In this document: piece after piece, positions 20,851 through 35,557 of the stretch
How the letters are laid out: the number at the start of each line of letters is the position of its first letter
Numbering within the stretch: position 1 is the stretch's first letter
DNA from: Opisthocomus hoazin
Lineage: Eukaryota; Chordata; Aves; Opisthocomiformes; Opisthocomidae
DNA: 64,000 nucleotides
Reading direction: 5' to 3'
Assembly (NCBI RefSeq): GCF_030867145.1
Contig: NC_134422.1
Span: forward strand, 7,009,531 to 7,073,530
Translations under genes and position numbers: made by a program
Notes under the pieces: generated by a model
What the model was told of the DNA's origin: nothing
Seen by the model: the letters and a program-made list of their open reading frames with translations, nothing else
Database searches by the model: none

Positions 20851-22329
20851 ACAGTCAATCTGGATCTGTTCTTGAGGGCTGACTTTTTCAAACACCTTAC
20901 TTAACAATTCTTAGGGGCTTCTTTATAGAATAATTTTACTTAAGAACGCTCCTGGAAAGAATCAGTAAGCATATTAACATACAGTTATGAAAGGATTAGT
21001 ATTTGGAGATTTAAAGTGCTCTAGTCTGGGCAGGCCATACAGTCTTTCCTCTTTCCAGGGTGATCAAGTTTCAGGCTGTTGGGACTTTCACCTTAGATAA
21101 ACTCTTCAAAATACAAATTCTGTCTGCTGTATATTAAACATCAGGTTTCCTGTACTTCTGTTTGAAAGAGAGAATTTATTATAGGTTGTTGACCAGATTT
21201 CCTCACCCTTGTTTTGTGATATGAGGTGAACTCTCTGAATTCAGCTGCTGTATGTGGTGATGTTAAGTCTCAGAGTGGGTAAAATAGAATGTTTTCACCA
21301 TTAGGCATATGAGCAGTCCTACAGATTGAAGAGGAGTAGTTGCATGTGTAAGCATGCATTTAAATGGTTTGCAAGATGAAGTTACAAGTGGAAGTCAGTC
21401 TCTACCCAATAGGTAGCCACATTTCAATGGTGAAATTGTATATCCTAGATACAGATTGATTATAAACTTCCTTGAGATCTTTTTGGTGAAAGGAAGCATT
21501 ATATACACATACACACGCACGTAAGCACATTGTTGGAATATATTTTCAAGATTCACAACAGGATTGTATCACTAAAATAAGATTTTTTTGAAGAAATTCA
21601 AGACAATAATATTAATTTAATCTATTTTTAAGTCATTTTTATTAACTTACACTAGAAAAATCAATGGCAAACAACCCAAGTGTCAGATGCTTTCTGTTTT
21701 CCTTTCCTGTCTGTTGTCCAAATGAGAGCACTTTCTGGAGGAATCATGATAAATCCGTAATATTTTATTCTACACTATTTACTTTTAAAAGAGCAAGCAG
21801 ATAACATTGTAAATGTACTGCCAAGATGTATGGCTGATTTTGCATAAAGTATAGGCAAAGCCTGATTTAGCTGGTATGAGTCACAATTTTCTGGACAGTT
21901 TTAAAAGTGTATAAAATTTCAGCAGGGAAGTTTTTAGTCTTTTTATAATATAGTGGCTTTGGAATTTGAATTTCTTTTGGAATTTGAAGTTCCAGGTTAT
22001 TAAGGCATTACCCAATTTAGATTGACTTTTCCATCTTAACTTTTTTTTTAATATTTTCCTTCTAGGTTTTCTTCCTGAAAAGGAAAATAATAAAACCTGT
22101 TAAGCTGCAACATACAATTAATTTCTTACAAGTTAGAGATACAGTTCTAAAATTATTCAGTAAAGTTTCAAGAGAATGAGTCTTCACTTGAAAAGGTCAA
22201 TGTTTTGAAACCGGCACTCTTCACTGTAAAATATACGCTAGTTGTGGCAGAAACGTTTTAGCAAAGATGCAGTTTCTTCTGGGGGAGGAGGGTGAGACTG
22301 TATGAATAAACATCGTTCCAGTGTCTATA
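20851..22329. other. Intron-like stretch
   Basis: AT-rich and T-rich on the plus strand. A strong acceptor (attttccttctag) ends at 22065 and opens a 37-codon frame that stops at 22177-22179, with AATAAA-type sequences nearby. This is noted only as a possible terminal exon; nothing else supports it. Confidence 0.45.
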
Positions 22330-22575
22330 GCAAAGAGCTTGCCAGTGCTGGGTGAGTCAGATTCAAGCCTCTGTTTTTCCTGATTCAGTGAGAGTTTTGA
22401 TCTCCTGTCTTTCACATCACAGATACAACCTTAACCACCAAGCTACTGGCTGATATGTAATAAGAATCTTCCCTGTTCTTCCTTGTTTACAAACAAACAT
22501 TAATTTTAGCAGAGACTTGAACTTGGGACTTCCAGTCTTTGCCTGAGCTCAGCAGCTGTTCTCTGTGAGCTTCCC
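22330..22575 (-). mobile_element. Probable old tRNA-derived SINE remnants
   Basis: On the minus strand a tRNA-like A-box region (TAGCTTGGTGGTTAAGG, from about 22440) is followed by a B-box-like GGCTTGAATCTGAC (about 22360). A second B-box-like AAGTTCAAGTCTC is seen at about 22515. This is the pattern of decayed tRNA-derived SINEs of the MIR/CORE kind. The two parts may be one rearranged copy or two. The family is not assigned. Confidence 0.35.
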
Positions 22576-22880
22576 TTTCTTCTTTCATTAAAAACAAATA
22601 AATAAACACTTAAAAGATTTTGATGCAAAATGTGAAATGTGAAAACATCTGAGTTTTCTAACTTTCATCAGACAGGCAAATGCTTCCCACACAGTTTTAG
22701 TCAGCTTTGCAACACAGTTTGGTTCAAGGGAAGCTTATATGTTAATAGTGTTGAAAAAAGAATTATTAAATAGAATTTGCTTTGTACTGTCATGTTCCTT
22801 TCCCTCAGTTTCTCCTTCTGTGTTTGCTCTATTCACTATTACATCTTAAAACGGGTAGAAAGGACTTCAAAGCAGGTATC

Positions 22881-22955
22881 ATCACAGAATCACATAATGT
22901 TAGGGGTTGGAAGGGACCTCTGTGGGTGATCTAGTCCAACCCCCAATATCGTATC
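22881..22955 (-). mobile_element. CR1 3'-end fragment
   Basis: The plus strand reads atcacagaatcac, then ggttggaagggacctctg and gatctagtccaaccccc, the reverse complement of a CR1 tail. It is close to the consensus, so younger than the fragment at 9722. Confidence 0.9.
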
Positions 22956-25900
22956 TTCCTGTGGGTATTTCTTTAATGCGTAATGCACTGGAGACTGGTT
23001 GCAGCACTACATGGTGTTAATTTTTCTGCAGAATGGCCTGCTGCAAATTGCTGACCAGCTTTGATTAGCTCCTCCTATGCGTTCTCTAACGTGTTATCAC
23101 CAGTTTCTCGTCCAAAAAATTCCCGGATTCCTTTCAGTCATCCACCTCTACAAATCTTCCACTTTTTTCCTTATTTTTCCTTCATGCATGTGCAAGGTGT
23201 TGAATTCATTCATATTTGCTAGAACTCCACAACTAGGACTGTATAACTGCACACTGCATCCCAGATTCTTTCTGCTTTACTCTCTCTTCACTACCACTGC
23301 AGTGTCATTGAGGATCACAAATAAGATGACAAGCCAGTGGTATTATTTGATGTGCTCAAAAAGACTCATACCTGACAGTTACTCCTGCTTCCTAGTTCGC
23401 ATTCCCTGCTGCGATCATGACATGTTTACAGGTCTTTCAAATTAAACAGTCCTTCCTCCCCCCCCGACATGTGTGCAATGAGATATTTTTTCATAAAGAG
23501 AAGTGATAGGCAGTCTAAATAGAGGAATCCATACTGCTGGCTGTGTATACAATTAAAAAGAAGAACTACATCAGTCATTGTGCTTTATTCAGATTCCTTT
23601 AGAAATATAGATTTCCAAGCTGTGACCTGGAAACTGAATACATTCCTGGATGTGGTAAAATTTTTTGTAATAGTCTCTGGTGGGAAAGATGATTTTTTGG
23701 GGTGAAATTCATAGATTCTTTTCAGATCTTGCTAAAGGTTGAGAAAGCCGCTTTTAAGTTTTTTGCAAATCAGCGTTCCTCTCCTCCAAAGAAAAGTAAA
23801 ATCAAACCCTGTATTTTAGCGTGTAATGCTGAATCTTTCCTCCTCTACTCCCTTCTGCTCTCCAAAAAGCAACAAAACACAAAGGGGCATACCCTTCTAC
23901 AGACTTTTTGTTTCAGAGTGTGGAAATTCTTTTTATACTAGAAAGGAAGAACAGAGAGCAAATTTAACTTTGTGGCTTATACTCATAAATTTGATAATGA
24001 AGCCAAATGCGTAGTCTTTTCCTCATTTCAATATCAAGTAACTTTTAAAATGCCTTTAAAGTCATTCTCATAGAGGGAAGAACAAGCGTGAAGTTCTAAA
24101 TTTTACATAGGCCCCAAACATCACCATTTATAAATTGAGATAAAACCAGCATCTGAACATAATTCAGTTGACTCGGAGAGAATACAAATAGATTCACAGA
24201 AGAATCAATAGATTCTTCAATGAATGAAGATCAAGTAGCTAAGGCACATTTAGAGGGGAAAAAACACACCTCGGTTCAGAATACAGGGAAGACAGTTTGT
24301 TTTGAACTTTATTAACCTTTTTGGTTTTGAGATTTCTGTGGTGTTGCCCATTGAAATGGCCCCCTGCTTCCTAACTGGTAAACAAAATCCTTAATTCTAC
24401 TGCTCACAAGAGTAATTTTCAACATCACTATTCCTCAAATTCTCTTGAGTTTCATGACAGGACTTGGCTCAGTTGTCTCTACACATGGTAAAAGCCCAGT
24501 ATTCCTTCTAACTTAGCATTTTGTAGGACTGAGCTCTTCTGTCGTACTTTGCAAAGCTAACATTTTTAGCATGGAGCACAAAATATGTAACTTTTAATAA
24601 TGACTAAAATAAACCAGCACTGTCTGTGCTGTTTTTCCTAATTTTTCTCTGTCATCATTCCTCCGAAATAATAATTTACACAGCTTTGTTCACCACCATT
24701 AGCTATAATTGATCTGGTCTTTTTAACGTTTAAGTAGTCAAAATGTAAGGATTCAGCTTTCCTCCAAATAAAGTTAATTTAGAAGTCTACTGGACCATGT
24801 ACGCTAGATAATAAGCAATACTTTTATATATATGTACATAGTAATGTGTATGTATAATATGTATGTCAAAATAACGTAACCTGTGCAAGAAGTATGAATT
24901 TCTATTGGAAAATCTTCTGAACAGAATGGTTCCTGTGTATTGCTGAAAAAAATATGGGCTCACTGAATTTCATCTCTATTGGAGGTTTGTATAGTAAGTG
25001 ATTCACTGTTCATTATGAATAGAAGTAAGAATATATAGCGTAGCCTGAACACCAAAAAAAAGAAGAAAATGAAACACCTTTCAGGATTATTGGAAGGATA
25101 CCAATACAAATGCTAAATACCAAGCTGAGAACACAGAACAGCCCCATGATGATTTCTAATAGAGTCATATTTAAAATTTTGAAGTAGCCAACTTTTTCAT
25201 TTTAAGACAATACTGGGGTTTCTTATCTATTTTTATCTATTTTGGCATCTATTTAGATTTAACACCTTTCTACATATCAGTGTGGGCTTTACATTAGCAT
25301 AGTTTTTGCACTGTTGATGTTTTCATCTGGTTCATTTCTCCTTGCTGGCAAGCATTTTGTGTCTCAAGACGTAGTATGTCTCATAAGCTGAATAGCTACC
25401 TTTTGCTCTGGGATTCAAGAGACCAGCGTGGAAGTATCCTGTTCCTAGAGCAAAAGCTCAGATGGATAACATAGTATGACCAGAGTGTATCACTCACTGA
25501 TAGAGACATTCTGTCTGTGTAGATAGCTTAGAACTGCTTGTCAGGAAAAGGTAAATTAAGGCAGATAATGGTCTTCTGAGTCAGATTTTTCTCTGGTGTA
25601 AGAAATACATAGTGATAAAACAGTGGTAGAATAATTTTGCAATACTGTAATTGGATGCAAACTTCATTGGGGATTTTAGCTTTCAACTGCTTTACCAAAT
25701 TTACATAACACAAATGCCAATTGGTGAAGAATATTATGCAGTAAACTCTCATGCACATTACACTCAGACACGGTCAAAATTCCGCTTTTATCAAAAGGTG
25801 ATAGTAGCTTCTTTTTTTTTTAAACAGTCTCTTGACACCATTGATTTGGAAAGATGTGAGGTTTGGAGTAATTTTACATCATGATACAGCATATTTGCAT

Positions 25901-28900
25901 GTGGGTTTCATTCTTTGTCTATTCCTTAAAAACGAATTTTCCATAGTTTTCCCATATATATATACATAAAAAGCCCAATTTTCTTGCAGCTCACAGTTGA
26001 GATGCTCAATTTCTTTTGACTCTTCCTTGTTTTATACTTTGACTACTTTACATTAAATATTTGGAGTTTAGAATCTAATCTTTTCATGTGATTGTTTTAT
26101 ACCTGACTATCTCTACTGATTTCAACAGAATTATCCGTAGTGGTATAGAAGCTGGTTCAGCAGTGGTCATATCCAAAAAGCAGAAGTTGACTGTGGAACA
26201 ATTGCAACATACTGTATTTAAATTCAGAAAATGTGAATAATAGTTCCCTAGCGAGTCTGAGACCGGGTAACTACCAGACTGGACAGGTATCTTGCACTTC
26301 AGTTGTTGCATATTGAAGAACTGGAATATTATATCTCCTTTGAATTTTAGTATTTCAAAGTGTTTTTACAAGCGTATAAGGTAGTTAATTAAAAAGAAAA
26401 AAGTTAAATATGTTCATCCTGGATAACTACCTTGAATTGCCTTTAAGTGCCAACAAAAACTTGAAGTGTGGTATCTCAGAGCCATTGGCAGTCATGGCTG
26501 AAACTGTAAAGAAATGTCTTCTAAGAACACAAAGATCAGATTTGTCATCTAAAACATCTGTTTGGTCCTGCAGATTTTAAGATAACAGAAGACAACAGCA
26601 GCATACCCTCAAAATGAAGAGATTCAAAAGAAGCCGTGATCTCATAAGCGTAGAATAGCTTGAGGCTGTCCAAGTTCTATCCATCTGATGATAATTTTAA
26701 GGTCACTGCTGAATACGGTCAGTTTATTTTGAGAGACAAGAAACAATACCTGGCAAGAAAGAAACAGAGATCACTTGGCACAATACATAACTCTAGTTCA
26801 GTTAATCAAAGTGCCTTTGAAATACTGTTGATTTGTAGCTTTGCTATTCTGTTGTTCTAGAAATCTGTTCTAATTTTTCATCCAGTGCTCTATATAAGGG
26901 TCTATGAATTCTGTAACATCTGGATAGAGAATGATTTAGTTTTAGTACTTTGATCAGTCTTTATTGACAAAGCTTCATCAATCAGAGATTAATTTTTTTC
27001 TACATACTGTCGTCAGCGTGGCTTCTCTGAAACCTCTTTCAAGCACCTGTGTGCAAGTGGTTAGTTTGCATCAACAGGGGATAAAAAGCAAAGCAAACCA
27101 AAAAGCTCAAAGTGCACTGGAGGAAAACCTCCCACCTACTATTTAAAAGAGAACATATCTGTCACCTATTCTGAAAACAGTTTGTGGTGGCATGTTTTAA
27201 TTAATATAAAGAAATCTCTAAGGGTAGATGCTTTCCAAAGTGTTGTTTCTGGTCCTGAGAAAAGAACTTGGCTATCCAAATTAAGAAAAGAAGAAAAAAG
27301 TAGGAATAACCTGCAGAATGCAAGCTACAGAATTTCACTAGGTAATTCTCAGGTGAAGCCTAGTAACCTTTCACCAAAATCATATATTGCTAAGAAGTAC
27401 ATCAGTTTTTATTTCAAAGATTTTATGCAAGGAAAAGACCTTTCACAGAAGTTAATACCTTGGGGTTACAAGCTAACTCAAAGTCTAGAACAGTGGGGGA
27501 AATTTTGTGTTGGTATCCTTGTCGGAACAGCTGCATAGAAATCAAGGGAAAATAAATCGTCGTCTATGGAAATAACTTCCATAGATGTGTCTGAGAAAGC
27601 AGAAAGCCTCAAGAAGACCTAAAGCTAATGACAAGATGTTTTCCCCCGGTGTTCTATATGTGTACACAGGTGCAGATAAAGAAAATTTTTAGGCAGTGAA
27701 GGCAAACCACTGGTATAGGAGGAAGTTCAATATCAAGAGAAATTTGAGCTGGTGCCAGAATGAATACTGTAATGCTTTTTAGTATGGTTTAAATAAAGGT
27801 TTTCCCACACTGTTTTCAGAAATATGTATGTATCCATCTGCAAAAAGCCAGCTCTCTAGGAAGCAGTGCTATTGCAAAGAATCTACTCCTGTCTTTAATG
27901 GAAACACAAAAGTTCTCACCTTCTATTGTGGAACAGAAGGATCCACACCCTCTGAATACTTCCAACTACTAGTCTTCTGGGCACGTGGTCCTATCGAAAC
28001 TCACGGTGTGGTATCCCTAGCTTCTACCCTGATGAGCTCAGAACTGCCTTCCTTCAGTCCAGGGAAGGACTGTTAACACGGAGCCCCGAAGTTAACGGAG
28101 AACTAACTGTGCTTTTACTCCATCAGTACTATCTACTTCAGGTAAATTGACTTTCAAAATGTCTAACATGAAAGATCATTCTAGGCAAACGTTAAATAAT
28201 CATCCAAGATACGATGAAGATAAATAATTTCCCAGACTTGTTTTCATTAGCAAATCCCAGCTATTAGCTGCGTGATCTCTTTTCCAGTGAAGGGAAAGAA
28301 TTCCCTTGTACGTGCCAACTGTTTATCTCAGTTGATATTACCTTTCACTTGCTTTTAGTTAGTTGACTACTCATCCATATAGAGATGGATAGGTCATATC
28401 TCATAACCGTGTGCACCTTTTCTCAAATACTTTTATGCAAGCTTGGGAATTTGACTATTTTCTACCTAAATGAACAATCACAAGAGGAACTTAAAAACCA
28501 GCTGGTTTGTCAGAGTTCCTCATCAGGGGCAAATATGTTTACTTATGAAAAATGTGGATAGTGATATTGTGTTTCTTTTAGCGTATTTAATAAGAAAAGT
28601 TTATCAATATTTTTCTTTGAAATAAATAGAAAAGAGTGGTTTACATTCCATTAGCCTCTTTATCAGAGTGTTTCAGTTACTGAATGGTCAATATTACTTG
28701 TTCTTCTCTCTGTGCACTGAATACTAGAGTACAGATATGCAACAGGACTTTCAGAAAAAGTGTACAAGGAGAGGAGAGGTTTGTGCACACACATTTGTAC
28801 AGATAAGGGATGCCTCCAAGGACGTGACCCCAGGACTTCAGAGGACAGAACTGCCAGAACGGTTCCTGTGAGTAGTTAGAGACAACGCTGAATCTGTGCT

Positions 28901-31900
28901 TCTGGTAGTACAACATTTTAGTTCATAGCAAAGTTGCAGTTATATAATATGGCATGCTGGTTAATAAAGCCTTAATTAGTTCTTTTTAGAACCACTGCAA
29001 CCTTGGAAGTGTAGGGCCTGTTTGTACAATATTGCTGACCATTGTGCCTTACCTGAAAGAAAGCACATTAAGCACGGTGTTAGTGCTAGCCATGAAGATA
29101 AGGCTTAGGCTGAGCAGCCATAAAACCTGCAGCATTTGAAGCTTTTGAAATTCATATGCTATAAGGAGTCTTTCATGCAAGTAATAAAGGGGCTGGCACT
29201 TAGATGAGAAGCACAAGTTGCAAGAGAGAAGAGTGTAAATGAGACAGCACAAATTCATATGCACACAACTCAGACATTTGCCACAGTTCTAGGACTTCTG
29301 TACATAGTAGATAAAGAACAATTTGATTGTAAAACTTGAGCTGTTACTCTTCAGCACTCTCGATGAAATTTGGGGTCATTGAGCAGATTCACGACACCAA
29401 CAACATGGCGGGAAATGCGGTTACCAAACTGAAAATGCAACACCGACAGACAGGCCATCTGGTCACCTGGATATCCAGACCAAAACGAACTTGCGTGAAT
29501 TCAGAAACAAGAATTAAATCTTACCATAAACTGACCTGACCATGAAAATGATGATGAAAAAATAAGATAAAATCAGGGTTTTCTTTTTTTCTCTTTTTTC
29601 TTTCTTTTTTACTTTTTTCTTTTTTTCTTTCTGTACTTTCTGTACTTTCCCATTGGGAAGCAAGGGCAAGCAAGGACTGGCACTGTTATTAGGAGCGACT
29701 CCGAAAGTACTGGAATGGATAAGAAGTGTCTGGTGAGAACTGTGACCTGAGACAGAATGAGGCTGTAGAGTGGAAAGGATCAAAACTTTAACAGCCATTA
29801 GTGCGGAACAAATGCAACAATTCAAGGTAAAGGAACCAGGGAAGCAGAATAGGCAGACACTATGTGAGAAAGCAGACACTGTGGCTCAACGCAGAGAAAA
29901 CAGACAAAAGGCAGGAAGTAAAATGCTTAGCCTCAAAATATTACTGAGTTGTGTGGACGAAGAAAGAGTCCCAGTGTTTGTTCCCGAAAGGAAATGGAGG
30001 TGGAAACACATGTGAGCACATATACAGACTACCAAGAAAGAACAGATGCTGTCTGACAAGATTGTCTCCAACATTCTTCGTAGGTACTCTTATTATCCAG
30101 AAAAAGCAGACTGCTATTTTTGCCACTCTGCTATAAGACCAGTAGCAACTTGGGTTCTGGTTGACTGGCAGAGCTGCAATCTTATTCCAGTAACATTGAT
30201 AAGCAACGGATATGCGACTATGAGAACAGAATTTCAGCATTGCAAGACCAGTGGTCTGGCTATAAATAAAAAAAATCCTTACAAGATGATAAAATTGTTG
30301 CCTTGATTTTTTAACAACTGGTGCAGAAATGCCCTATCTTCCAAGAAAACTGCCTCCCAAAACAGTTGAGTAAATCTCAGATGATCCATCAGCCTGGCCC
30401 ACCATAGAAATGTTTCATTTTTTATCTAAAATCAAGTTACATGATTTAATATTTTTTCTATTTTTTCTTTTATTTTAAAGTGACTTCTAAAATGTTTCCT
30501 AATGAAAAGCCGAAACTAAACAGTTGTATAATATAGACACAGAATGTTTCTACTTTTCCAAAACATGTTGGCTTCTTTCATTACCTGCCAATTTTTAGAC
30601 ATACCTAGACAAAATTGGACTTGAAATGACAAATAACTTTGGTTCTTTACAGTATTTTGGCAAATAAATGTTTGGCCAGGGGAATCAAGGAATATATGCC
30701 ACAATAATGAAAAAGTGTGCCTTGATAGTGAGTAGTGGGCAGAATTCTCTGCTCAGGAATAAGGAACTGATTCCACTTTCCACATGAGAGACAGAACAAA
30801 GCCTGAGTTTGCAAAGCTGTCTAGGAGTACCAGAGAGTTTGCAAGTCCTCTGTTTTGGAATGTTTATGAAAACAAAGCTCTCTGTGAATTGCTGTGTTAC
30901 TGTCACACCTCACAGTTTTACAAACCCCAGTCTCTGTTCTAACAAAATGTGACACAATTATAAAAGTAGACTGACAAACATTAAAACTGACAGGATATAA
31001 AATGTTCTCAGTTCCGTAGCTTGGATATAAACTAAAAGCTAAGACAGCACATGTTTCTGCGCTTGAAAAACTTCCCCCAGAATCTTTTTTTTTTCAGGGG
31101 CAGCTTGAAAAGACAAATTGTACTGGAGTTTTTCAATCTGTCACAGTGGAGGACAGCTTCTGAGCTGTAGAGAGATTCTTTCGAATGAATCATATATCAT
31201 TTTATCTGAGAATTTATAAACCTTTCTACTTCAGCTGTTTTTTCTCTCTCTCTTCGAGTATCAGAAATATACCATCCAACTATGATCCAGTACATACTAC
31301 CAAAACAACTATATAAATCCAATCCAAGTGTTGGTGTAGCTCATTAGTTAATTTTTGTATATTCATTCATACTAGTTCTCTCTTCAAGGTTAAAATGTCA
31401 GTGTAGAGCAAAGTGAGGAAGCATCCATGCTTAAATGGGAACTCCAGGCTGAAGATCATAGCCCATGCTGTATGAAGCTGGAATCCAGGCTCACTGGATC
31501 TCATTAGAAAAAAAACTACATTGTAGCTGTGAGGCTATCGTCTCTCTCATGAGAAGAGAGAGTATGTATAAGACCCTACACAACAGGTTAGTTTTGAGGC
31601 TAATTAAAAACTCTACCAGTTTCTGAAGTAAAATACGTGAATTAAACCTGAGAGTTTTTCCTGTTTATGAGAAATCTACATCAGTGCACAAGAACCGATA
31701 GAATCTCATCATGCTGTGACATGACATGTGTAAAATTGAAAAAGAACACAGTGTTTTCTGATTGAATGATTCGGTACAAACATAACTTCCTTGGTGGCTG
31801 CCTATTCAGTACTCATCTATGATCGTCTGTAGGGTTGTACTTTCATATGAACTCTGTTCTAGCGTGCTGTCACGGGGGATAGCCTTTACAGTTTGGTAAA

Positions 31901-32021
31901 AGTCATAAAAATGACCATTGTACCACTCATTTTCTTCTTCATATATAGGTTCATATATATTATTTTTCAGTTAAACGTTTTGATAAACTGAATCACTAAG
32001 ACTTTCTATGAAATAAGTGAA
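22956..32021. other. Long intron-like stretch
   Basis: About 9 kb without a supported gene. Base skew is T and G over A and C on the plus strand. Isolated strong acceptors occur (ending at about 23301, 25829, 30479 and 31098) but lack matched donors. Open frames such as 27182-27538 (+, 118 codons) and 29514-29879 (-, 121 codons, reading through the T-rich tract as poly-Lys) have no recognised domain. Confidence 0.5.
29578..29650. repeat. Polypyrimidine low-complexity tract
   Basis: About 70 bases of almost pure T with scattered C on the plus strand, ending in a doubled ctgtacttt unit. Reads as poly-Lys/Glu on the minus strand, which explains an otherwise odd open frame there. Confidence 0.85.
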
Positions 32022-32140
32022 TAACATTATTCCCATTTTATAAATGGGGAAGCTGAAGAACAGAAGGAAAGTGACTTTCATGGTGAGTGGTACTGTCAGT
32101 GGCAAGGCTGGGAATAGTAACCAGAGATCTTTACTGCTAG
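32022..32140 (-). mobile_element. MIR-type SINE, old
   Basis: The plus strand is a clear reverse-complement match to the MIR core: attcccattttataaatgggg, then aagctgaagaacagaagg, aagtgact, and ggcaaggctgggaat. This matches the reverse of the CAGTTTCC...TGTAAAATGGGGATAAT region. It is strongly diverged, as expected for an insertion that predates the bird lineage. It contains a chance splice-donor motif (ATG|GTGAGTGG). Confidence 0.7.
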
Positions 32141-35100
32141 TTCCATTCTAATTGATGGAGACCACTGTTCCACAGGTGACACCCCCGCATCCCCACACAG
32201 AGCTACATAAAAGCGACTTCAGCAGAGCAAAATCAAGAATTCACAAGATGTGAAACGACAGACTAAGGACACTTAATGTAACATCCAGTTCCAGCCTACA
32301 GGTGCCTGTTCTAGTCAATATCTCTCCTACCACCCCATTTTTCCCCCGATTCCAGTCAATGTTGAGCATCATCTTTTTCTGCAGATACTGAGTACTATAT
32401 CATTGCCTGATTCCAGTTCAGCTGCATGAGCCTACCCTATCCCAGAGCTCCACAGCCCATTCAGACTAGCTGTAATAAGAAAATCTAAGTAGATTTGTTT
32501 AAAAGCACTAGCTGATGAAGGATCCCATCATAACTCTTCTTTACTATTCCTTATTTTTCAGTAACTTACTTCTATATTTAAAGTCACTATCCTTGTGGTT
32601 TTACACAGATAATGTGATAGGCAATGCATTAAGTCACCTTTAGCAGTTCTGTTTCTTCTGAATTTTCAAAAAATGGAAAAGAGTTCAAGAAAAGGACACA
32701 TATAGAATTCAGCAAATGATCAAAACTATTCAAAGAAATTATTATTAAAGTGAGAAGGGAGAAAGCCTGTAATGCCTTAAGGGAAGGGAACTGTGTGGTG
32801 GAGTTGTTGTGATGGTATGTAACACAACACCCTTCCTTTGGGATGATGATTTGATGGTGTAATAAATTAGGATTTTGAACTGCTAATGCCAGATCAGAAA
32901 AAAAGTCTTGTGTTCCAGCTGCAAACCACCATCTTGCACAGACTGTGTTTGCTGGTTAAGATGCTGTCTATCTTCACATCGTAGTAGAAAGCCATCATAA
33001 ACATTATCCTTGGTCTGGATGCCTCAACAGAAGTGCAGTTTGCATCCATGGCTGAGCTGGATCAGATTTACATGGCAAAGCAATTTCATACTGTACAGAT
33101 CTGGTGTTACTCTTTGTGGAGTCACGGCTTGAATCAGAATGCACAGTAATGACCAATCTGGAAAGAATCCTGGTGTCATCATTTCCTTTACCATGGTAAA
33201 AGCCTCATCCAGACATGGTTCTGCTTCCATTCTGTTTCTGGCTCATTTCTTTGACCTGTCCCTGAATAGTTTTTTAATGTGACCTCTTAGACCATCTCGG
33301 TGGCTGGCACTCTGTCTGCTCCCAGTTGTTGGTCTGTTCTTGCTCGTCTGTTCTCAGTCTCATTCTCTATGGACATGCTATGCTTATTCTTTCTGTCTCC
33401 AGTATTATACCATTCCTTCTCAAAAACCTGTATGCTAATAGGATCTGTATTCAAGGTGACAGGAAGATTCAAATTCCTTATGTTGGTGATAGGCAAATAA
33501 GAAGTCAGTAAATTACTCGGGACATTCTCTGATTGTGTTTAAAGTTTTATGTAGAACTGCTTCCTGAGCTCATACCCCATGTGCTCTTGGACAGACCCAA
33601 GCGTTTCTTTTAAAAATATGCTCTTGCAAACTTTACACCAGATGACAAGCAGAGCTTGCTGACCCCTTACCAATATGCTAGGCTGAGGAACCCCACGTAG
33701 CAGCTTCTGTTACTTGTTGTCTGCGTGAAGTGAGCTGGGTTGTGCAGAAAAGCTGCATGAAATGAGCTAAGACATTAAATAACAAGTTTCACCTCAGGGT
33801 AAGATTTTTATGCCTGAATTATAAACTTCCTGTAGTAGAAACTGTAAGGGAAATTCAAACAGGCTATTAATTGTAGCAGTGCCAATATATTAAAATGAAT
33901 AAGATTTTCTAAAGGTATATACTAAGCAATTTCAGTTCCTTTTACTTGCTTCATTAGAACTGAATTCTTCATAGGTGCATTTTCAGAAACGTGTGTGCTG
34001 ATTTAAGAGCTCCTGTATTGGAGTCAGTCACCTCTGCCGAGGCTCAGAAAGCACTATGTTCCCAATGCCGCCAGGGTTATACTGCTGTTACATGCGCCAC
34101 TATGCCTTTGGCTTTCTATAATCTTCATCTGACCTGTGGTAAATCCATGCTGACTGTTCTCACCCTCAAGGAAATAAAGTGAGATTAAGGTTTCTAAGGG
34201 TATAAAGTTTTAAAAATGAATCTCATACTTATGAAGCCTCTTGGCTCTTTTAGATAATGGTACAAGTCCACTGGTCGTGATATTTTATTCAACTGACAAA
34301 ACTGTTTTGAGGAAATGCTGAAACTTCTCCTTTGACAAACTTCAACTGGTTTCAGTTGTTCTTGGTCAACGAAGGTTTGCCTGAAATCCTGCCTGAAATT
34401 TCAAACTCAGAGAGAGAATCAATCCAGTTGTTATCCATGGCGTGGTGCCTCTGTCACACAGTCAGGGAAGAAAGCTGATTTAAGTTCCTTCTCTGCCTCA
34501 TTCAGATCAAGGATTTGAGTCTCAGTTGAGACTCTTTTCTCATAGCATTCACTTCACCTGGTCCAATTTTATTATTATTTATGTAAGCTAGAACAGTTCT
34601 TAGATAAAACACTGAAAAAAAGAAATGAGGATTGACTTTTCATTTAAAAAAATTCTTTGAGTGGGAACTCTTTTACCCAGTCTCATTCTGCAGGAATAGA
34701 TTGGGTGACATACACAGTACACACGCATAAATATATTAGCCAGAAATCAAGGCAAAACCAGAGGAGACTTAACCTAAAGTGATAGTCCTAACCGCAGTTA
34801 TAGTGGACACGCAGCAGATTTCTAGAATGAATTAAGAACTGTGTCTGTGAAAGCAATTCTTGTCATTGGAAGAAAAGCACAATTTTGTTTCCATGAAAAA
34901 TCATCTGGATTGTGTTCTTTCGAGTTGTGTATGAGATAGTAAGGTTGGTTTATTCCTTCACTGTTCTCCTGTGTTCTTACTATGCCAAGCCTCTGCATAT
35001 ACTACTGTAAGCAGAGTTTTTTGTTACATCACTGTAGAAGTGCTTGCCATTGTATATCTGGCTGCTTAGGTCTATTTGGGGAACAGGCATCTCTGCCAGA

Positions 35101-35557
35101 AACAACAGTAAAAAATAAGTATCAGCGTATATGGTTCCCTGTTTTTCCTGAATATTCATATTTTTGTGGGAAGTATTTCCACAGACTTCCTTTAAAGGAA
35201 TGAAGTGCTTGAGAAGCTTGGAGGGACAAAACCCATTTCCTCTGACTAAGCATCCCTAAATCATTAAACTTCGTTTTCAGAATGCACAAAAATATCAGCT
35301 ACTGCATTTGACTTGTTCTGTAAAGTATTGTTTTTCTGCCAACCTGTTACTTCCTTAGCTTCTCTGAAAAAGGCATTTCCATTCTGAGGTGAGCTGCAGA
35401 AAAATTAAGGAATCCCATCAGTGGAATAAAAAGAAATATCATCTTTGTAACAGATTAAATTAGACTATCACAAAAGGAAGAAAATCGTTTCTCTTTCATG
35501 CTTGTCAGTGTTTCATTGTATATGAATCCAGAACAGTGCTTATTTCTTTTTGTCCAG
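32141..35557. other. Intron-like stretch
   Basis: No gene is supported. Overlapping short open frames on both strands around 33024-33511 look mildly protein-like but have no splice signals or known domain. Nothing else stands out. Confidence 0.45.
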
